Notes: generated by a model not told the origin, from the letters alone. A stretch of DNA of 16,192 nucleotides from Anaerolineales bacterium UBA2395 (GCA_002343775.1 DDSH01000014.1:1-16192), one strand, 5' to 3'; positions 1-6,743 are shown, counted from the first letter of the stretch. A program made the numbers and translations.

Positions 1-291
1 GAACAGGAAGAGGAAGAAGATCGAACCGCAGATTGCACCAAAGGGATTGAAGTGGTGATGGAAACCAAATCCATAAGGCTGCGGGTAGCCATAAGCGTAA
101 CCGTGACCATACATCGGCATCACAGGAGCGCCATTCTCTGCGGCTTTTTCAATGGCGGCGGCAACTTCGGGAGCTTGCTGAATTCCACGTGCCATACCGG
201 CTTGGTAGCCGAACGCCCCTGCGCCTGCGATCAAACCGAGTACAAGTAGTAGACCGAGAACGCGAAATACAATAAACGGACCTTTTTTCAT
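1..291 (-). CDS. Small membrane protein, N-terminal part (cut by window edge)
   Basis: Reading the minus strand from the ATG at 289-291 gives 97 codons with no stop up to position 1, so the 3' end lies outside the window. The protein begins MKKGPFIVFRVLGLLLVLGL and has a hydrophobic first helix at about residues 5-31. A Gln/Ala/Glu-containing stretch follows, then a Gly/Tyr/His-rich segment (residues about 62-80), and a second hydrophobic segment starts at about residue 84 (sequence AICGSIFFLFLF). It therefore looks like a two-helix inner-membrane protein with a Gly/His-rich loop. A GAGAGGT ribosome-binding site lies about 5 bases before the ATG, which fixes the start. No catalytic motif is visible. 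I recall similar small proteins from Anaerolineae of unknown function, but I assign none. The gene is preceded by the phased repeat module described at 337-402. Confidence 0.75.
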   Translation of the reverse strand, partial: MKKGPFIVFRVLGLLLVLGLIAGAGAFGYQAGMARGIQQAPEVAAAIEKAAENGAPVMPMYGHGYAYGYPQPYGFGFHHHFNPFGAICGSIFFLFLF

Positions 292-336
292 GTTTACCTC
301 TCAATAGGATTGTGATTTAGTTTGTTCCTATGCACT

Positions 337-402
337 AAATGTATCAATCCATTGTGGAGGGATTATGGATGGGTGGGTGAGGGATTGTGGAGAGAATATA
401 GG
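337..402 (-). promoter_or_regulatory. Phased direct-repeat regulatory module, copy A
   Basis: Plus-strand ATTGTGGAG occurs exactly twice here, at 351-359 and 384-392, 33 bp apart. A related ATTATGGAT lies at 362-370, 11 bp after the first. The nearest copy is 60 bp upstream of the start at 291. The block 337-360 is 20/24 identical to 3072-3095, which lies at the equivalent place before the gene starting at 3029 and carries the same 0/+11/+33 arrangement. Units 11 bp apart on one helix face are typical of tandem sites for OmpR/PhoB-type winged-helix regulators, so this is inferred to be an activator or repressor array. The exact promoter hexamers are not clear. Confidence 0.55.
359..383 (+). 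other. Possible G-quadruplex motif
   Basis: Four GGG runs at 359-361, 371-373, 375-377 and 381-383 are separated by loops of 9, 1 and 3 bases. The first loop exceeds the usual 7-base limit but contains an extra GG. The motif overlaps copy A of the regulatory module, so the G runs may simply be part of the protein-binding repeats. Confidence 0.3.
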
Positions 403-427
403 TTAAGTGTTAACGGTGGAAGTGAAA

Positions 428-448
428 TGGTCTATCGTCCATCGTCTG
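428..448 (-). repeat. Degenerate heptanucleotide repeat at the 3' end of the cysteine desulfurase
   Basis: On the minus strand three consecutive 7-mers read CAGACGA, TGGACGA and TAGACCA (pattern NNGACNA). The TAG stop of the desulfurase gene (434-432) is the first three bases of the third unit, and the last four codons (Asp-Asp-Gly-Arg) fall within the first two. Related heptads occur at 3160-3194 and 5335-5376. Confidence 0.55.
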
Positions 449-1982
449 CTTCGAGCACCGTGACGTTCTGCCCGGCATATTTTTCATAAAGATCACTGCG
501 CCGATTTCTCCATCCGTCGAGTCCGCCGCGCAGGTTGGTGATTCGTTTGAATCCCTTTGCTTTCAAATAATAAGAGATCATCACCGAAAGCCCGCCGCCT
601 GGGCAATACACGATGATCTGCTTATCATGCGGAAGTTGCTTTAAGTATCGTTCTACATATAAAGGATTGACCTCATGTGCATTCGGGATGCCCTTGAACT
701 TTGCCCGGTCATCAGACGGACGCACATCAAGGATAAAGGTGTCTTCATTGAAAATAATCGTCTCATTCAATTGAGCCGGGGCGAGCATATTGACAAATGA
801 AATTCGACCTTCGATATAATCTCGAACCACTTGTGCTGTATATTGGATATCGCGTACCGAGGTATCATGTCCAAGGCTGATGCGGATCGTCTCGCGCGCG
901 GCTTTATCGGATAACCCGATGGCTTTCAACACATGTGAGGGTGTATCTTCGCCCGTGCTGCATGCCGAACCAGCAGAGACAGCGATCCCGCGATAATCCA
1001 ACATGCCCATCAGCCCGGCATTTTCCACACCGGGGAAAGAAACACTAAGCGTATTGGGCAGGCACTCTGCATCCGCTTCTGGCGAATTGACAACACAATC
1101 TGGCTTGATCTGTTTGAGGCGCTGAATTAACTGTTTTTTCAATTCGCGAACTTCTCCGGCATGTGCCAGGAGTTTATCCACTTGCTGACATGCCGCGCCG
1201 AAGCCGACGATGTTATGAATGCTTTCCGTCCCAGCCCGTAAGCCGCTTTCTTGATGACCGCCATGCAGGAAGGGTGTAAACGGGCTGCCTTGTTTGACGT
1301 ATAAAGCCCCGATCCCTTTCGGACCGTAAAGCTTGTGCGCCGAAAATGAAGCGTAGTCTACATCCCAGGCATGGACGTCGATCGGGATCTTGCCCAAGGC
1401 TTGTACACAGTCGGTTAAGACCAGTGCTCCATGTTTTTTTGCGATCTTTGTCACCGCTTGAATGTCTTGAATCACGCCAGTTTCATTATTGGCTAAGATG
1501 CAACAGACCAAAAAGGTATCTTCATCTACTAGTTTTTCCAATTCGGTGAGTTGTACGCGCCCTTTGTTATCCACCGGGCAATATTCCACGACCACGCCTT
1601 GGGTTTCTAAATATGCCAGAGTATTCGTCACAGAGGGATGTTCGATGGGCGTGGAAATGATCTTCTTCTTTTTGGGGTAAAAATGCTCGGCAACCGATTT
1701 CAGCACAGCATTATTGGACTCGGTCGCGCAAGCCGTAAAGATCACCTCAGATGCATTGGCATGGATGGCGTTTGCCACATGCTCGCGTGCATCCTCTACG
1801 AGACTTGCCGATTTTCTACCCATGCCGTAAAAAGACGAGGGATTGCCATAATGATATTTCAACGCCTGATCCATCTTTTTACGCACATGCTCGCTGACGG
1901 GTGTCGTCGCGTTGTGGTCAAGATAGACCTGGCGGTTGAAGCGGATGAGGTGTTTTGCAAACTCGAAATATGAGATTTCCAT
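432..1982 (-). CDS. Cysteine desulfurase (NifS/IscS class) fused to a C-terminal rhodanese domain
   Basis: This 516-residue protein combines a PLP-dependent cysteine desulfurase (about residues 18-395) with a rhodanese-like sulfurtransferase domain (about 403-503). The desulfurase releases sulfur from cysteine as an enzyme persulfide. Visible residues are the opening YLDHNATTP, His115 (IEHPS), Asp191, the PLP lysine K217 in SAHKLYGPKG, and the persulfide cysteine C341 in SAGSACSTG, which is the group I (IscS/NifS) loop. The rhodanese domain has C460 in VYCPGGGLS, so sulfur could pass from C341 to C460 within one chain. Ordinary IscS/NifS proteins are about 390-405 residues; the extra length here is the rhodanese domain plus an 18-residue N-terminal extension. 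AGGAG lies 7 bases before the ATG. No iscU or other iron-sulfur genes are nearby, so tRNA thiolation or general sulfur trafficking are equally possible. The final four codons and the stop lie inside a heptanucleotide repeat. Confidence 0.9.
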   Translation of the reverse strand: MEISYFEFAKHLIRFNRQVYLDHNATTPVSEHVRKKMDQALKYHYGNPSSFYGMGRKSASLVEDAREHVANAIHANASEVIFTACATESNNAVLKSVAEHFYPKKKKIISTPIEHPSVTNTLAYLETQGVVVEYCPVDNKGRVQLTELEKLVDEDTFLVCCILANNETGVIQDIQAVTKIAKKHGALVLTDCVQALGKIPIDVHAWDVDYASFSAHKLYGPKGIGALYVKQGSPFTPFLHGGHQESGLRAGTESIHNIVGFGAACQQVDKLLAHAGEVRELKKQLIQRLKQIKPDCVVNSPEADAECLPNTLSVSFPGVENAGLMGMLDYRGIAVSAGSACSTGEDTPSHVLKAIGLSDKAARETIRISLGHDTSVRDIQYTAQVVRDYIEGRISFVNMLAPAQLNETIIFNEDTFILDVRPSDDRAKFKGIPNAHEVNPLYVERYLKQLPHDKQIIVYCPGGGLSVMISYYLKAKGFKRITNLRGGLDGWRNRRSDLYEKYAGQNVTVLEADDGR

Positions 1983-2020
1983 TTAGGTCTCCTGCATAAA
2001 ATGCGATAAAGCGTATTCAC

Positions 2021-2026
2021 AGTATA
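2021..2026 (-). promoter_or_regulatory. Possible -10 box for the cysteine desulfurase gene
   Basis: The minus strand reads TATACT here, five of six matches to the -10 consensus. It would give a leader of about 30 bases before the start at 1982. No good -35 lies at the right distance, so co-transcription with the dehydrogenase gene 84 bases upstream is equally possible. A 5-bp inverted repeat (CGTAT/ATACG) overlaps the box. Confidence 0.25.
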
Positions 2027-2066
2027 CGTTGTTCTGAGGTATTTGTTGCTAAAGCAAATTCGCTTA

Positions 2067-3029
2067 TTACATTTTGAGCACGATCTTCCCGCTCGCATGC
2101 CCTGTTCCTAAATGACGCATGGCATCAGCTGCTTTGTGCAACGGATAGACCTTTTCTACCACTGGTTTTATTTTTCCAGCTTCGATCATTTCGCGCAGTG
2201 TTGAGAGATCTTCCCGACTGAACTGTGCGATGAAAAAAGATACTTTTTGGCTTGAGCCAACAGCCCCAAAATTGATCTTGAGCACATAACTCAGCGGACC
2301 GATAACCTGATTCCCTTTTGGCGACCCGACAATGACAAAGCGGGCGTTGGGCTTCAAGACACGCTTGTACTCCCGCCACGACCGCGTGCCGGCAATATCC
2401 AGGAACAAGTCATATAGCTGCCCATTTTGAGTGAAATCTTCGCGAGTGTAGTCAATGACATGGTCTGCCCCAAGCGAGCGGACCATCTCCACGTTTTTGG
2501 TGCTGGTCACACCGGTCACTTCGGCGCCGAGTGCTTTGGCGATCTGCACCGCGAAGGTACCTACGCCTCCTGCTGCGCCGTTGATCAATACTTTGTCTCC
2601 AGGCTTGAGCTTCCCGTGGTCTCTTAATCCTTGCAAGGCAGTGAGCGCCGCCGTTGGGACTGCGGCTGCTTCTTCGTGCGAGATGTTTGCGGGCTTACGA
2701 ACTATGGCATTGACAACATTAACATATTCGGCAAACGCTCCACTGCGCCCGCCGTAAACTTCATCGCCAACTTTGAAGTCTGTCACCTTGCTGCCAACCG
2801 CCTCGACCACCCCGGAAAAATCTCCACCAACGCGCGGGTTTTTGGGTTTGAACAAACCATTCGGTCCGCGGGCGATCAGCAACCCTTTTACGCTGTACCA
2901 CTCTGCCGGGTTGACGGAAGATGCGTGAATGCGAACCAGAACCCCGTCTTCTGTGACATCAGGCTTAGCAACTTCTTCAATTTTCAGAACATCGGGTGAA
3001 CCATAGGCGTAATGTACAACGGCTTTCAT
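2067..3029 (-). CDS. Zinc-free medium-chain dehydrogenase/quinone oxidoreductase-type, NAD(P)-dependent
   Basis: This 320-residue medium-chain dehydrogenase/reductase has an N-terminal GroES-like domain (about 1-120) and a Rossmann cofactor domain (about 121-265) with GAAGGVG at 151-157. The family motif GDFSGVVEAVGSKVTDFKVGDEVYG starts near residue 69 (shown here in two parts: GDFSG then VVEAVGS). The zinc-binding GHE motif and the structural-zinc cysteines of classical alcohol dehydrogenases are absent, which places it with zinc-independent quinone oxidoreductase or enoyl-reductase-like members. The substrate cannot be read from the sequence. GAGGAG lies 9-10 bases before the ATG. It is divergent from the thioredoxin reductase gene and carries copy B of the phased repeat module upstream. 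Databases commonly label such proteins NAD(P)-dependent alcohol dehydrogenase. Confidence 0.85.
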   Translation of the reverse strand: MKAVVHYAYGSPDVLKIEEVAKPDVTEDGVLVRIHASSVNPAEWYSVKGLLIARGPNGLFKPKNPRVGGDFSGVVEAVGSKVTDFKVGDEVYGGRSGAFAEYVNVVNAIVRKPANISHEEAAAVPTAALTALQGLRDHGKLKPGDKVLINGAAGGVGTFAVQIAKALGAEVTGVTSTKNVEMVRSLGADHVIDYTREDFTQNGQLYDLFLDIAGTRSWREYKRVLKPNARFVIVGSPKGNQVIGPLSYVLKINFGAVGSSQKVSFFIAQFSREDLSTLREMIEAGKIKPVVEKVYPLHKAADAMRHLGTGHASGKIVLKM

Positions 3030-3071
3030 AAGATTTATCTCTCCTCAAAACATTAGACTATCTATGCTCCC

Positions 3072-3136
3072 AAATTTATCAGCCCATTATGGAGGAAATG
3101 TGTACATTCCAGCCAGAGAATGTGGAGACTGTGGAG
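3072..3136 (-). promoter_or_regulatory. Phased direct-repeat regulatory module, copy B
   Basis: Plus-strand units are ATTATGGAG at 3086-3094, AATGTGTAC at 3097-3105 and AATGTGGAG at 3119-3127. These lie at offsets 0, 11 and 33 bp, the same as in copy A at 351/362/384. An extra ACTGTGGAG at 3128-3136 abuts the last. The nearest unit is 57 bp upstream of the start at 3029. The middle unit overlaps a small palindrome, AATGT-gt-ACATT. Conserved spacing, flanks and distance to the start codon argue for a common regulator acting on this gene and on the one starting at 291. Confidence 0.55.
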
Positions 3137-3159
3137 GTTGTGTAGGAGGAGTGTAAGAG

Positions 3160-3194
3160 ATGACAGTGGACAATAGACCGCAGACCGCCGTCTG
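3160..3194 (+). repeat. Degenerate heptanucleotide repeat between divergent genes
   Basis: Five consecutive 7-mers read ATGACAG, TGGACAA, TAGACCG, CAGACCG and CCGTCTG; the first four share NNGACNR. The last two also form a small hairpin (CAGAC at 3181-3185, GTCTG at 3190-3194). The family matches the repeat at 428-448 but runs in the opposite orientation. Confidence 0.5.
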
Positions 3195-3204
3195 AATTTG
3201 CAAC

Positions 3205-3233
3205 CTTTCCATACCTTGCGCATCTGATAAAAT
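3205..3233 (+). promoter_or_regulatory. Possible promoter for thioredoxin reductase
   Basis: TAAAAT at 3228-3233 (five of six to the -10 consensus) lies about 70 bases upstream of the chosen start, in the sequence CTGATAAAATGC. The -35 position (3205-3210, CTTTCC) is poor. A very similar GGATAAAATT precedes malate dehydrogenase, which gives slight support. Confidence 0.25.
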
Positions 3234-3302
3234 GCAAACCGTAATAAACGAACCAAACCCATCGTCTTGACGATGAAAGAAACTCAAAATTGGCAGGAAT
3301 CC

Positions 3303-4235
3303 ATGACAGATAACCGACATGTAAAAGTTCTTATTCTTGGCGCAGGTCCCGCAGGCTTATCGGCAGCATTGTATGCGGCTCGTGCCGAACTTGCCCCGGT
3401 CGTATTGACCGGTATGCAGTTGGGCGGGCAGGCAGCGCTTACACACACCATTGAAAACTACCCCGGCTTTCCCGAAGGCGTGGGCGGACCGCAGCTTGGC
3501 GAACTCTTCCAGAAGCAAGCCGAACATTTCGGCGCAAAGGTCGAATTCGACATGGCGCACGAAGTGGACTTCTCCCAGCGCCCTTACAAAGTGACCGCTG
3601 ACAGCGGCGACTACTATGCCGACAGCGTCATCATCGCCACCGGTGCCAGCCCTGTGCATCTTGAAGTCCCTGGTGAATATGAAATGACCGGGCGTGGCGT
3701 TTCCTATTGTGCCACCTGTGACGGCTGGTTCTTCAAAGACAAGAAAGTTGTCATCGTGGGCGGCGGCGATAGCGCCTTTGAAGAAGGTCTCTTCATCACC
3801 CGTTACGCTTCCTCGGTTACGCTCATTCATCGCCGTGAAGAATTCCGCGCGGGCGCCATTTTGCAGAAGCGCGCCAAAGAACACCCCAAGATGAACTTCA
3901 TCCTCAACACGGTCGTCACTGAAGTGTTGCAGGGTGAAAAACTCACTACGCTTAAACTCAAGAATGTACAAACCAATGAAGAAAGCACCTTCGATACCGA
4001 CGGCTTATTCATCTTCATCGGTCACACACCCAATACCCAAATGTTCAAAGGTCAACTCGAAATGAGCGACCTCGGCTACCTCAAGGTCAACGACAAAATG
4101 GAGACCAACGTCCCCGGCGTGTTCGCGGCGGGCGAGGCGGCAGACGCCACCTTCAAGCAGGTCGTCACCTCGGCAGGCATGGGCGCGGCGGCAGCCATCC
4201 AGGCGACAAGGTTCCTCGAAGCAGAAGAAGGCTAG
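3303..4235 (+). CDS. trxB: Thioredoxin reductase (NADPH, FAD flavoprotein)
   Basis: This 310-residue flavoprotein has the two-dinucleotide-fold layout of low-molecular-weight thioredoxin reductase. It shows FAD motif GAGPAG at 13-18, redox-active CATC (C136, C139) in SYCATCDGWFF, NADPH motif GGGDSA at 153-158, HRREEFRAG at 176-184 (the phosphate-binding arginines typical of NADPH use), and a second FAD contact near FAAGEAADATFKQ at 274-286. It would pass electrons from NADPH to thioredoxin in the cytoplasm. The start at 3303 is chosen because GGCAGGA lies just before it. An in-frame TTG at 3267 and ATG at 3273 extend the frame by 10-12 residues but lack a binding site and precede the conserved fold. 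The usual Gly-Asp of the late FAD motif is Gly-Glu here (G277-E278). No thioredoxin gene is adjacent. Confidence 0.92.
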   Translation: MTDNRHVKVLILGAGPAGLSAALYAARAELAPVVLTGMQLGGQAALTHTIENYPGFPEGVGGPQLGELFQKQAEHFGAKVEFDMAHEVDFSQRPYKVTADSGDYYADSVIIATGASPVHLEVPGEYEMTGRGVSYCATCDGWFFKDKKVVIVGGGDSAFEEGLFITRYASSVTLIHRREEFRAGAILQKRAKEHPKMNFILNTVVTEVLQGEKLTTLKLKNVQTNEESTFDTDGLFIFIGHTPNTQMFKGQLEMSDLGYLKVNDKMETNVPGVFAAGEAADATFKQVVTSAGMGAAAAIQATRFLEAEEG

Positions 4236-4255
4236 AGGTCCGGTTTGAAACGAGA

Positions 4256-4290
4256 GAAGGACTCCGTTATCTCACGATGCGGAGTCCTTC
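4256..4290 (+). terminator. Likely terminator after thioredoxin reductase
   Basis: An 11-bp perfect stem (GAAGGACTCCG at 4256-4266, CGGAGTCCTTC at 4280-4290) encloses a 13-base loop, 20 bases after the trxB stop. The trailing T run is weak (CTTTG), so termination may be partial. Confidence 0.55.
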
Positions 4291-4328
4291 CTTTGAGTCC
4301 CCCCTCTTAAAAATGTGACATTCTGTAC

Positions 4329-4383
4329 TTTTGGTCTGTGGAACTTTCGGATAAAATTAAAAAATAACAACGGCTTCGAGCCG
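4329..4383 (+). promoter_or_regulatory. Possible promoter and leader hairpin of malate dehydrogenase
   Basis: TAAAAT at 4352-4357 is a plausible -10 box; the -35 at 4329-4334 (TTTTGG) is weak with a 17-base spacer. The predicted leader contains a small hairpin, CGGCT-TCG-AGCCG at 4371-4383, ending 8 bases before the Shine-Dalgarno sequence. Both assignments are by eye. Confidence 0.3.
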
Positions 4384-4400
4384 AACCCATTGGAGGAATG

Positions 4401-5336
4401 ATGAAGAAAATCTCAATCATTGGCGCAGGGAACACAGGTGCAACCGCTGCGCACTGGATCGCCGAACGCGAGTTAGCCGACGTGGTCCTGCTGGATGTTG
4501 TGGAGGGAATGCCGCAGGGGAAGAGCCTTGATATGCTGGAAGCGATGCCGATCATCGGCAAGGATACGCATATCGTCGGTACGAACAAGTACGAAGATAC
4601 CAAAGATTCGGATATCATCATTATCACGGCGGGGATCGCGCGCAAACCCGGTATGAGCCGTGAAGATTTGCTCAAGACCAACGCGGAAATTGTTGGCAAA
4701 GCCGCAACCGAAACGCTGAAGCATTCCCCGAACGCTTTCTTCATTGTATTGACCAACCCGTTGGATACGATGGCATACCTCACCATGAAAGTGACTGGTC
4801 TGCCGCGTGAACGTGTCATCGGTCAGGCTGGAATTCTGGATTCCGCACGTATGCGCGCCTTTGTGGCGATGGAAGCGAATGTCTCGGTTGAGAATGTGCA
4901 GTGCTATGTGTTGGGCGGGCATGGAGATGAGATGGTTCCCCTCACTCGTCATTCGAATATTGCGGGCATTCCTTTGAAGGAATATTTCCCTGCCGATCAG
5001 CTCGAAGCCATTGTCAACCGCACCCGCAAAGGCGGTGGTGAGATCGTCAATTTGTTGAAGACCGGTTCCGCTTACTATGCTCCGTCAATGGCGTGTGTGC
5101 AAATGGCGGAAGCGATCCTCAAGGATAAGAAGCTGATCGTGCCGTGCGCGACTTACATGAACGGCGAATATGGTTTGAACGATATGTACTTCGGCGTGCC
5201 GGTCATGCTGGGTGCGGGTGGTATGGAAAAGATCGTCGAATACAAGTTCGATGATGAAGAGCGTGCCATGTTCGAGAAGTCGGCAGCCTCGGTCAAGGAA
5301 TCGCACGAAGCGCTCAAGAGCGTGGTGAGTCTGTAA
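4401..5336 (+). CDS. mdh: Malate dehydrogenase (lactate dehydrogenase-like type)
   Basis: This 311-residue NAD-dependent malate dehydrogenase interconverts malate and oxaloacetate. It has the Rossmann motif GAGNTG at 8-13 and Asp32 (LLDVVEG), which binds the NAD ribose and disfavours NADP. The mobile loop ARKPGMSR carries substrate arginines R81 and R87; an arginine at this site selects malate over lactate. The catalytic pair is D147 (ILDSAR) and H174 (GGHGDEMV), with R150 binding the carboxylate. Length and motifs fit the LDH-like bacterial malate dehydrogenases such as that of Chloroflexus, recalled from memory. Two ATGs are adjacent (4398 and 4401). GGAGG at 4392-4396 is too close to the first, so 4401 is preferred; using 4398 adds one Met. 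Citrate synthase follows after 70 bases and is the next enzyme in the cycle. Confidence 0.93.
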   Translation: MKKISIIGAGNTGATAAHWIAERELADVVLLDVVEGMPQGKSLDMLEAMPIIGKDTHIVGTNKYEDTKDSDIIIITAGIARKPGMSREDLLKTNAEIVGKAATETLKHSPNAFFIVLTNPLDTMAYLTMKVTGLPRERVIGQAGILDSARMRAFVAMEANVSVENVQCYVLGGHGDEMVPLTRHSNIAGIPLKEYFPADQLEAIVNRTRKGGGEIVNLLKTGSAYYAPSMACVQMAEAILKDKKLIVPCATYMNGEYGLNDMYFGVPVMLGAGGMEKIVEYKFDDEERAMFEKSAASVKESHEALKSVVSL

Positions 5337-5381
5337 AGTCACAAGCCAAAGGTCGAAGGTCACATGGACTTTCGACCTTTG
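5335..5381 (+). repeat. Heptanucleotide repeat forming a 15-bp hairpin between mdh and citrate synthase
   Basis: From the mdh stop codon onward the sequence runs as 7-mers: AAAGTCA, CAAGCCA, AAGGTCG, AAGGTCA, CATGGAC, TTTCGAC. Bases 5347-5361 pair with 5367-5381 in a 15-bp stem with a single G-U pair and a 5-base loop (acatg). No T run follows, so it is a poor terminator. It could be a processing or stability element, or merely a by-product of the inverted repeat units. Confidence 0.55.
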
Positions 5382-5406
5382 TTACGAATATAAAAAGGAG
5401 TCTCTG

Positions 5407-6729
5407 ATGATTCTGTACGAGAAACTTTCTGCTCAACTGCCCGGCTGGCGTGAGCGTATCAAGTCCCTTGCGAAGGAACATGGCGAAGTGGTGGTAGATA
5501 AAGTAACGGTCGGTCAGGTGATCGGCGGAATGCGCGACATTAAATCCCTGCTTACCGACGTTTCTTTCGTGGACCCGGCGGAGGGTATCCGCTTCCGTGG
5601 CATGTCCATCCCGGAAGTGCTCAAGGCGCTTCCCAAGGCGAAGGGCGGCAAGATGCCTTTGGTGGGTGGTTTGTTCTATCTCTTGTTGATCGGTGAAGTT
5701 CCCACCAAGGAACAGGCTCTGGAAGTGGAATCCGAATGGGCAAAACGCGCCATTGTTCCCGATCATGTTTTCAAAATGCTCAAGTCCATGCCGAAAGAGA
5801 CGCACCCAATGACGTTGCTTTCGCAGGCGGTTCTGGCTTTGCAGAATGGCTCGGTCTTCGCCAAACGCTATCACGAAGGCATGAAGAAAGATGCTTATTG
5901 GGAAGCCGCCCTTGAAGATGGTCTGGACCTGACGGCGAAACTGCCCATCATTGCGGCGTACATCTACCGCATGAAATATTTTGGCGAGACCAGCAAGCCG
6001 AAATACAACCCCAAACAGGATTACGGCTTGAACTTCTCGCGCATGATGAAGGTGTCGGATAAGAAGGGCTATGCCGAACTTGCCCGCCTGTATTTCATTT
6101 TGCACAGTGATCATGAATCTGGGAACGTATCGGCGCATACGATGCACCTTGTGGGTTCGGCTCTTTCCGATCCCTACCTCGCCTTCTCGGCTGCGCTCAA
6201 CGGTCTGGCTGGACCTTTACATGGTCTTGCCAATCAGGAATGCCTTGGCTGGTTGCTCGAAGTTCACCAAAAGTTTAATGGCGTGCCCACCCGCGACGAA
6301 CTATACAAGTTCTCATGGGATACGCTCAATGGCGGTCATGTCATCCCCGGCTATGGTCATGCGGTGCTGCGTGTGCCCGATCCGCGATTTACGGCGCAGA
6401 TGGAATTTGCCAAGAAACGCTTCCCCGAGGACGAATTGGTGCGCCTCGCCGATATGGTCTTCGATGTTGTTCCGGCTGTTCTGAAGGAACAAGGCAAAGC
6501 CAAGAATCCCGCCCCGAACGTTGATGCCATCAGCGGCACACTCCAGTATTACTATGGTGTGCGTGAATTCGATTTTTATACCGTGTTGTTTGGTGTGGGG
6601 CGCGCGTTGGGTGTGGTTCCCAATTACATTTGGATGCGTGCTCTGGGTATGCCCATCGAGCGTCCGAAATCTCTGACGACCAAGATGCTGGAAGATGTGG
6701 TTGCCAAGTCGGCACAGCCTGCTCCATAA
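5407..6729 (+). CDS. gltA: Citrate synthase, mitochondrial-like type
   Basis: This 440-residue enzyme condenses oxaloacetate with acetyl-CoA to citrate. Catalytic residues are visible as H272 (GPLHGLANQE), H318 (GYGHAVLR) and D373 (NVDAISG). These correspond to His274, His320 and Asp375 of the pig enzyme, only two positions off. The block SDHESGNVSAHT (234-245) and C-terminal GRALGVVPNYIWMRALG closely resemble animal mitochondrial citrate synthase as I remember it. By contrast, hexameric E. coli GltA has an N-terminal zinc or NADH-binding domain, which is not seen here. A good AAAGGAG ribosome-binding site lies 6-7 bases before the ATG. It follows mdh, possibly in one transcript, and ends just before a strong terminator. 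2-methylcitrate synthase is an alternative, but the mitochondrial-like motifs argue against it. Confidence 0.93.
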   Translation: MILYEKLSAQLPGWRERIKSLAKEHGEVVVDKVTVGQVIGGMRDIKSLLTDVSFVDPAEGIRFRGMSIPEVLKALPKAKGGKMPLVGGLFYLLLIGEVPTKEQALEVESEWAKRAIVPDHVFKMLKSMPKETHPMTLLSQAVLALQNGSVFAKRYHEGMKKDAYWEAALEDGLDLTAKLPIIAAYIYRMKYFGETSKPKYNPKQDYGLNFSRMMKVSDKKGYAELARLYFILHSDHESGNVSAHTMHLVGSALSDPYLAFSAALNGLAGPLHGLANQECLGWLLEVHQKFNGVPTRDELYKFSWDTLNGGHVIPGYGHAVLRVPDPRFTAQMEFAKKRFPEDELVRLADMVFDVVPAVLKEQGKAKNPAPNVDAISGTLQYYYGVREFDFYTVLFGVGRALGVVPNYIWMRALGMPIERPKSLTTKMLEDVVAKSAQPAP

Positions 6730-6743
6730 ATTGCCATAAATCG

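Noticed and set aside
52..249. 65-codon plus-strand frame at the left edge
   Set aside because: It overlaps the minus-strand membrane protein, which has a proper binding site and typical hydrophobic helices.
3267..3302. Extension of thioredoxin reductase to the TTG at 3267 or ATG at 3273
   Set aside because: No binding site precedes either; GGCAGGA directly precedes the ATG at 3303, which also gives the normal distance to the FAD motif.
3357..3971. 204-codon open frame antisense to thioredoxin reductase
   Set aside because: It is opposite a certain gene with strong third-base GC bias, has no family motifs, and no binding site was seen; it is a codon-bias shadow.
5314..6147. 277-codon open frame antisense to citrate synthase
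   Set aside because: Its length follows from the GC-rich codon use of the citrate synthase gene. The protein is His/Phe/Arg-rich with no recognisable domain.
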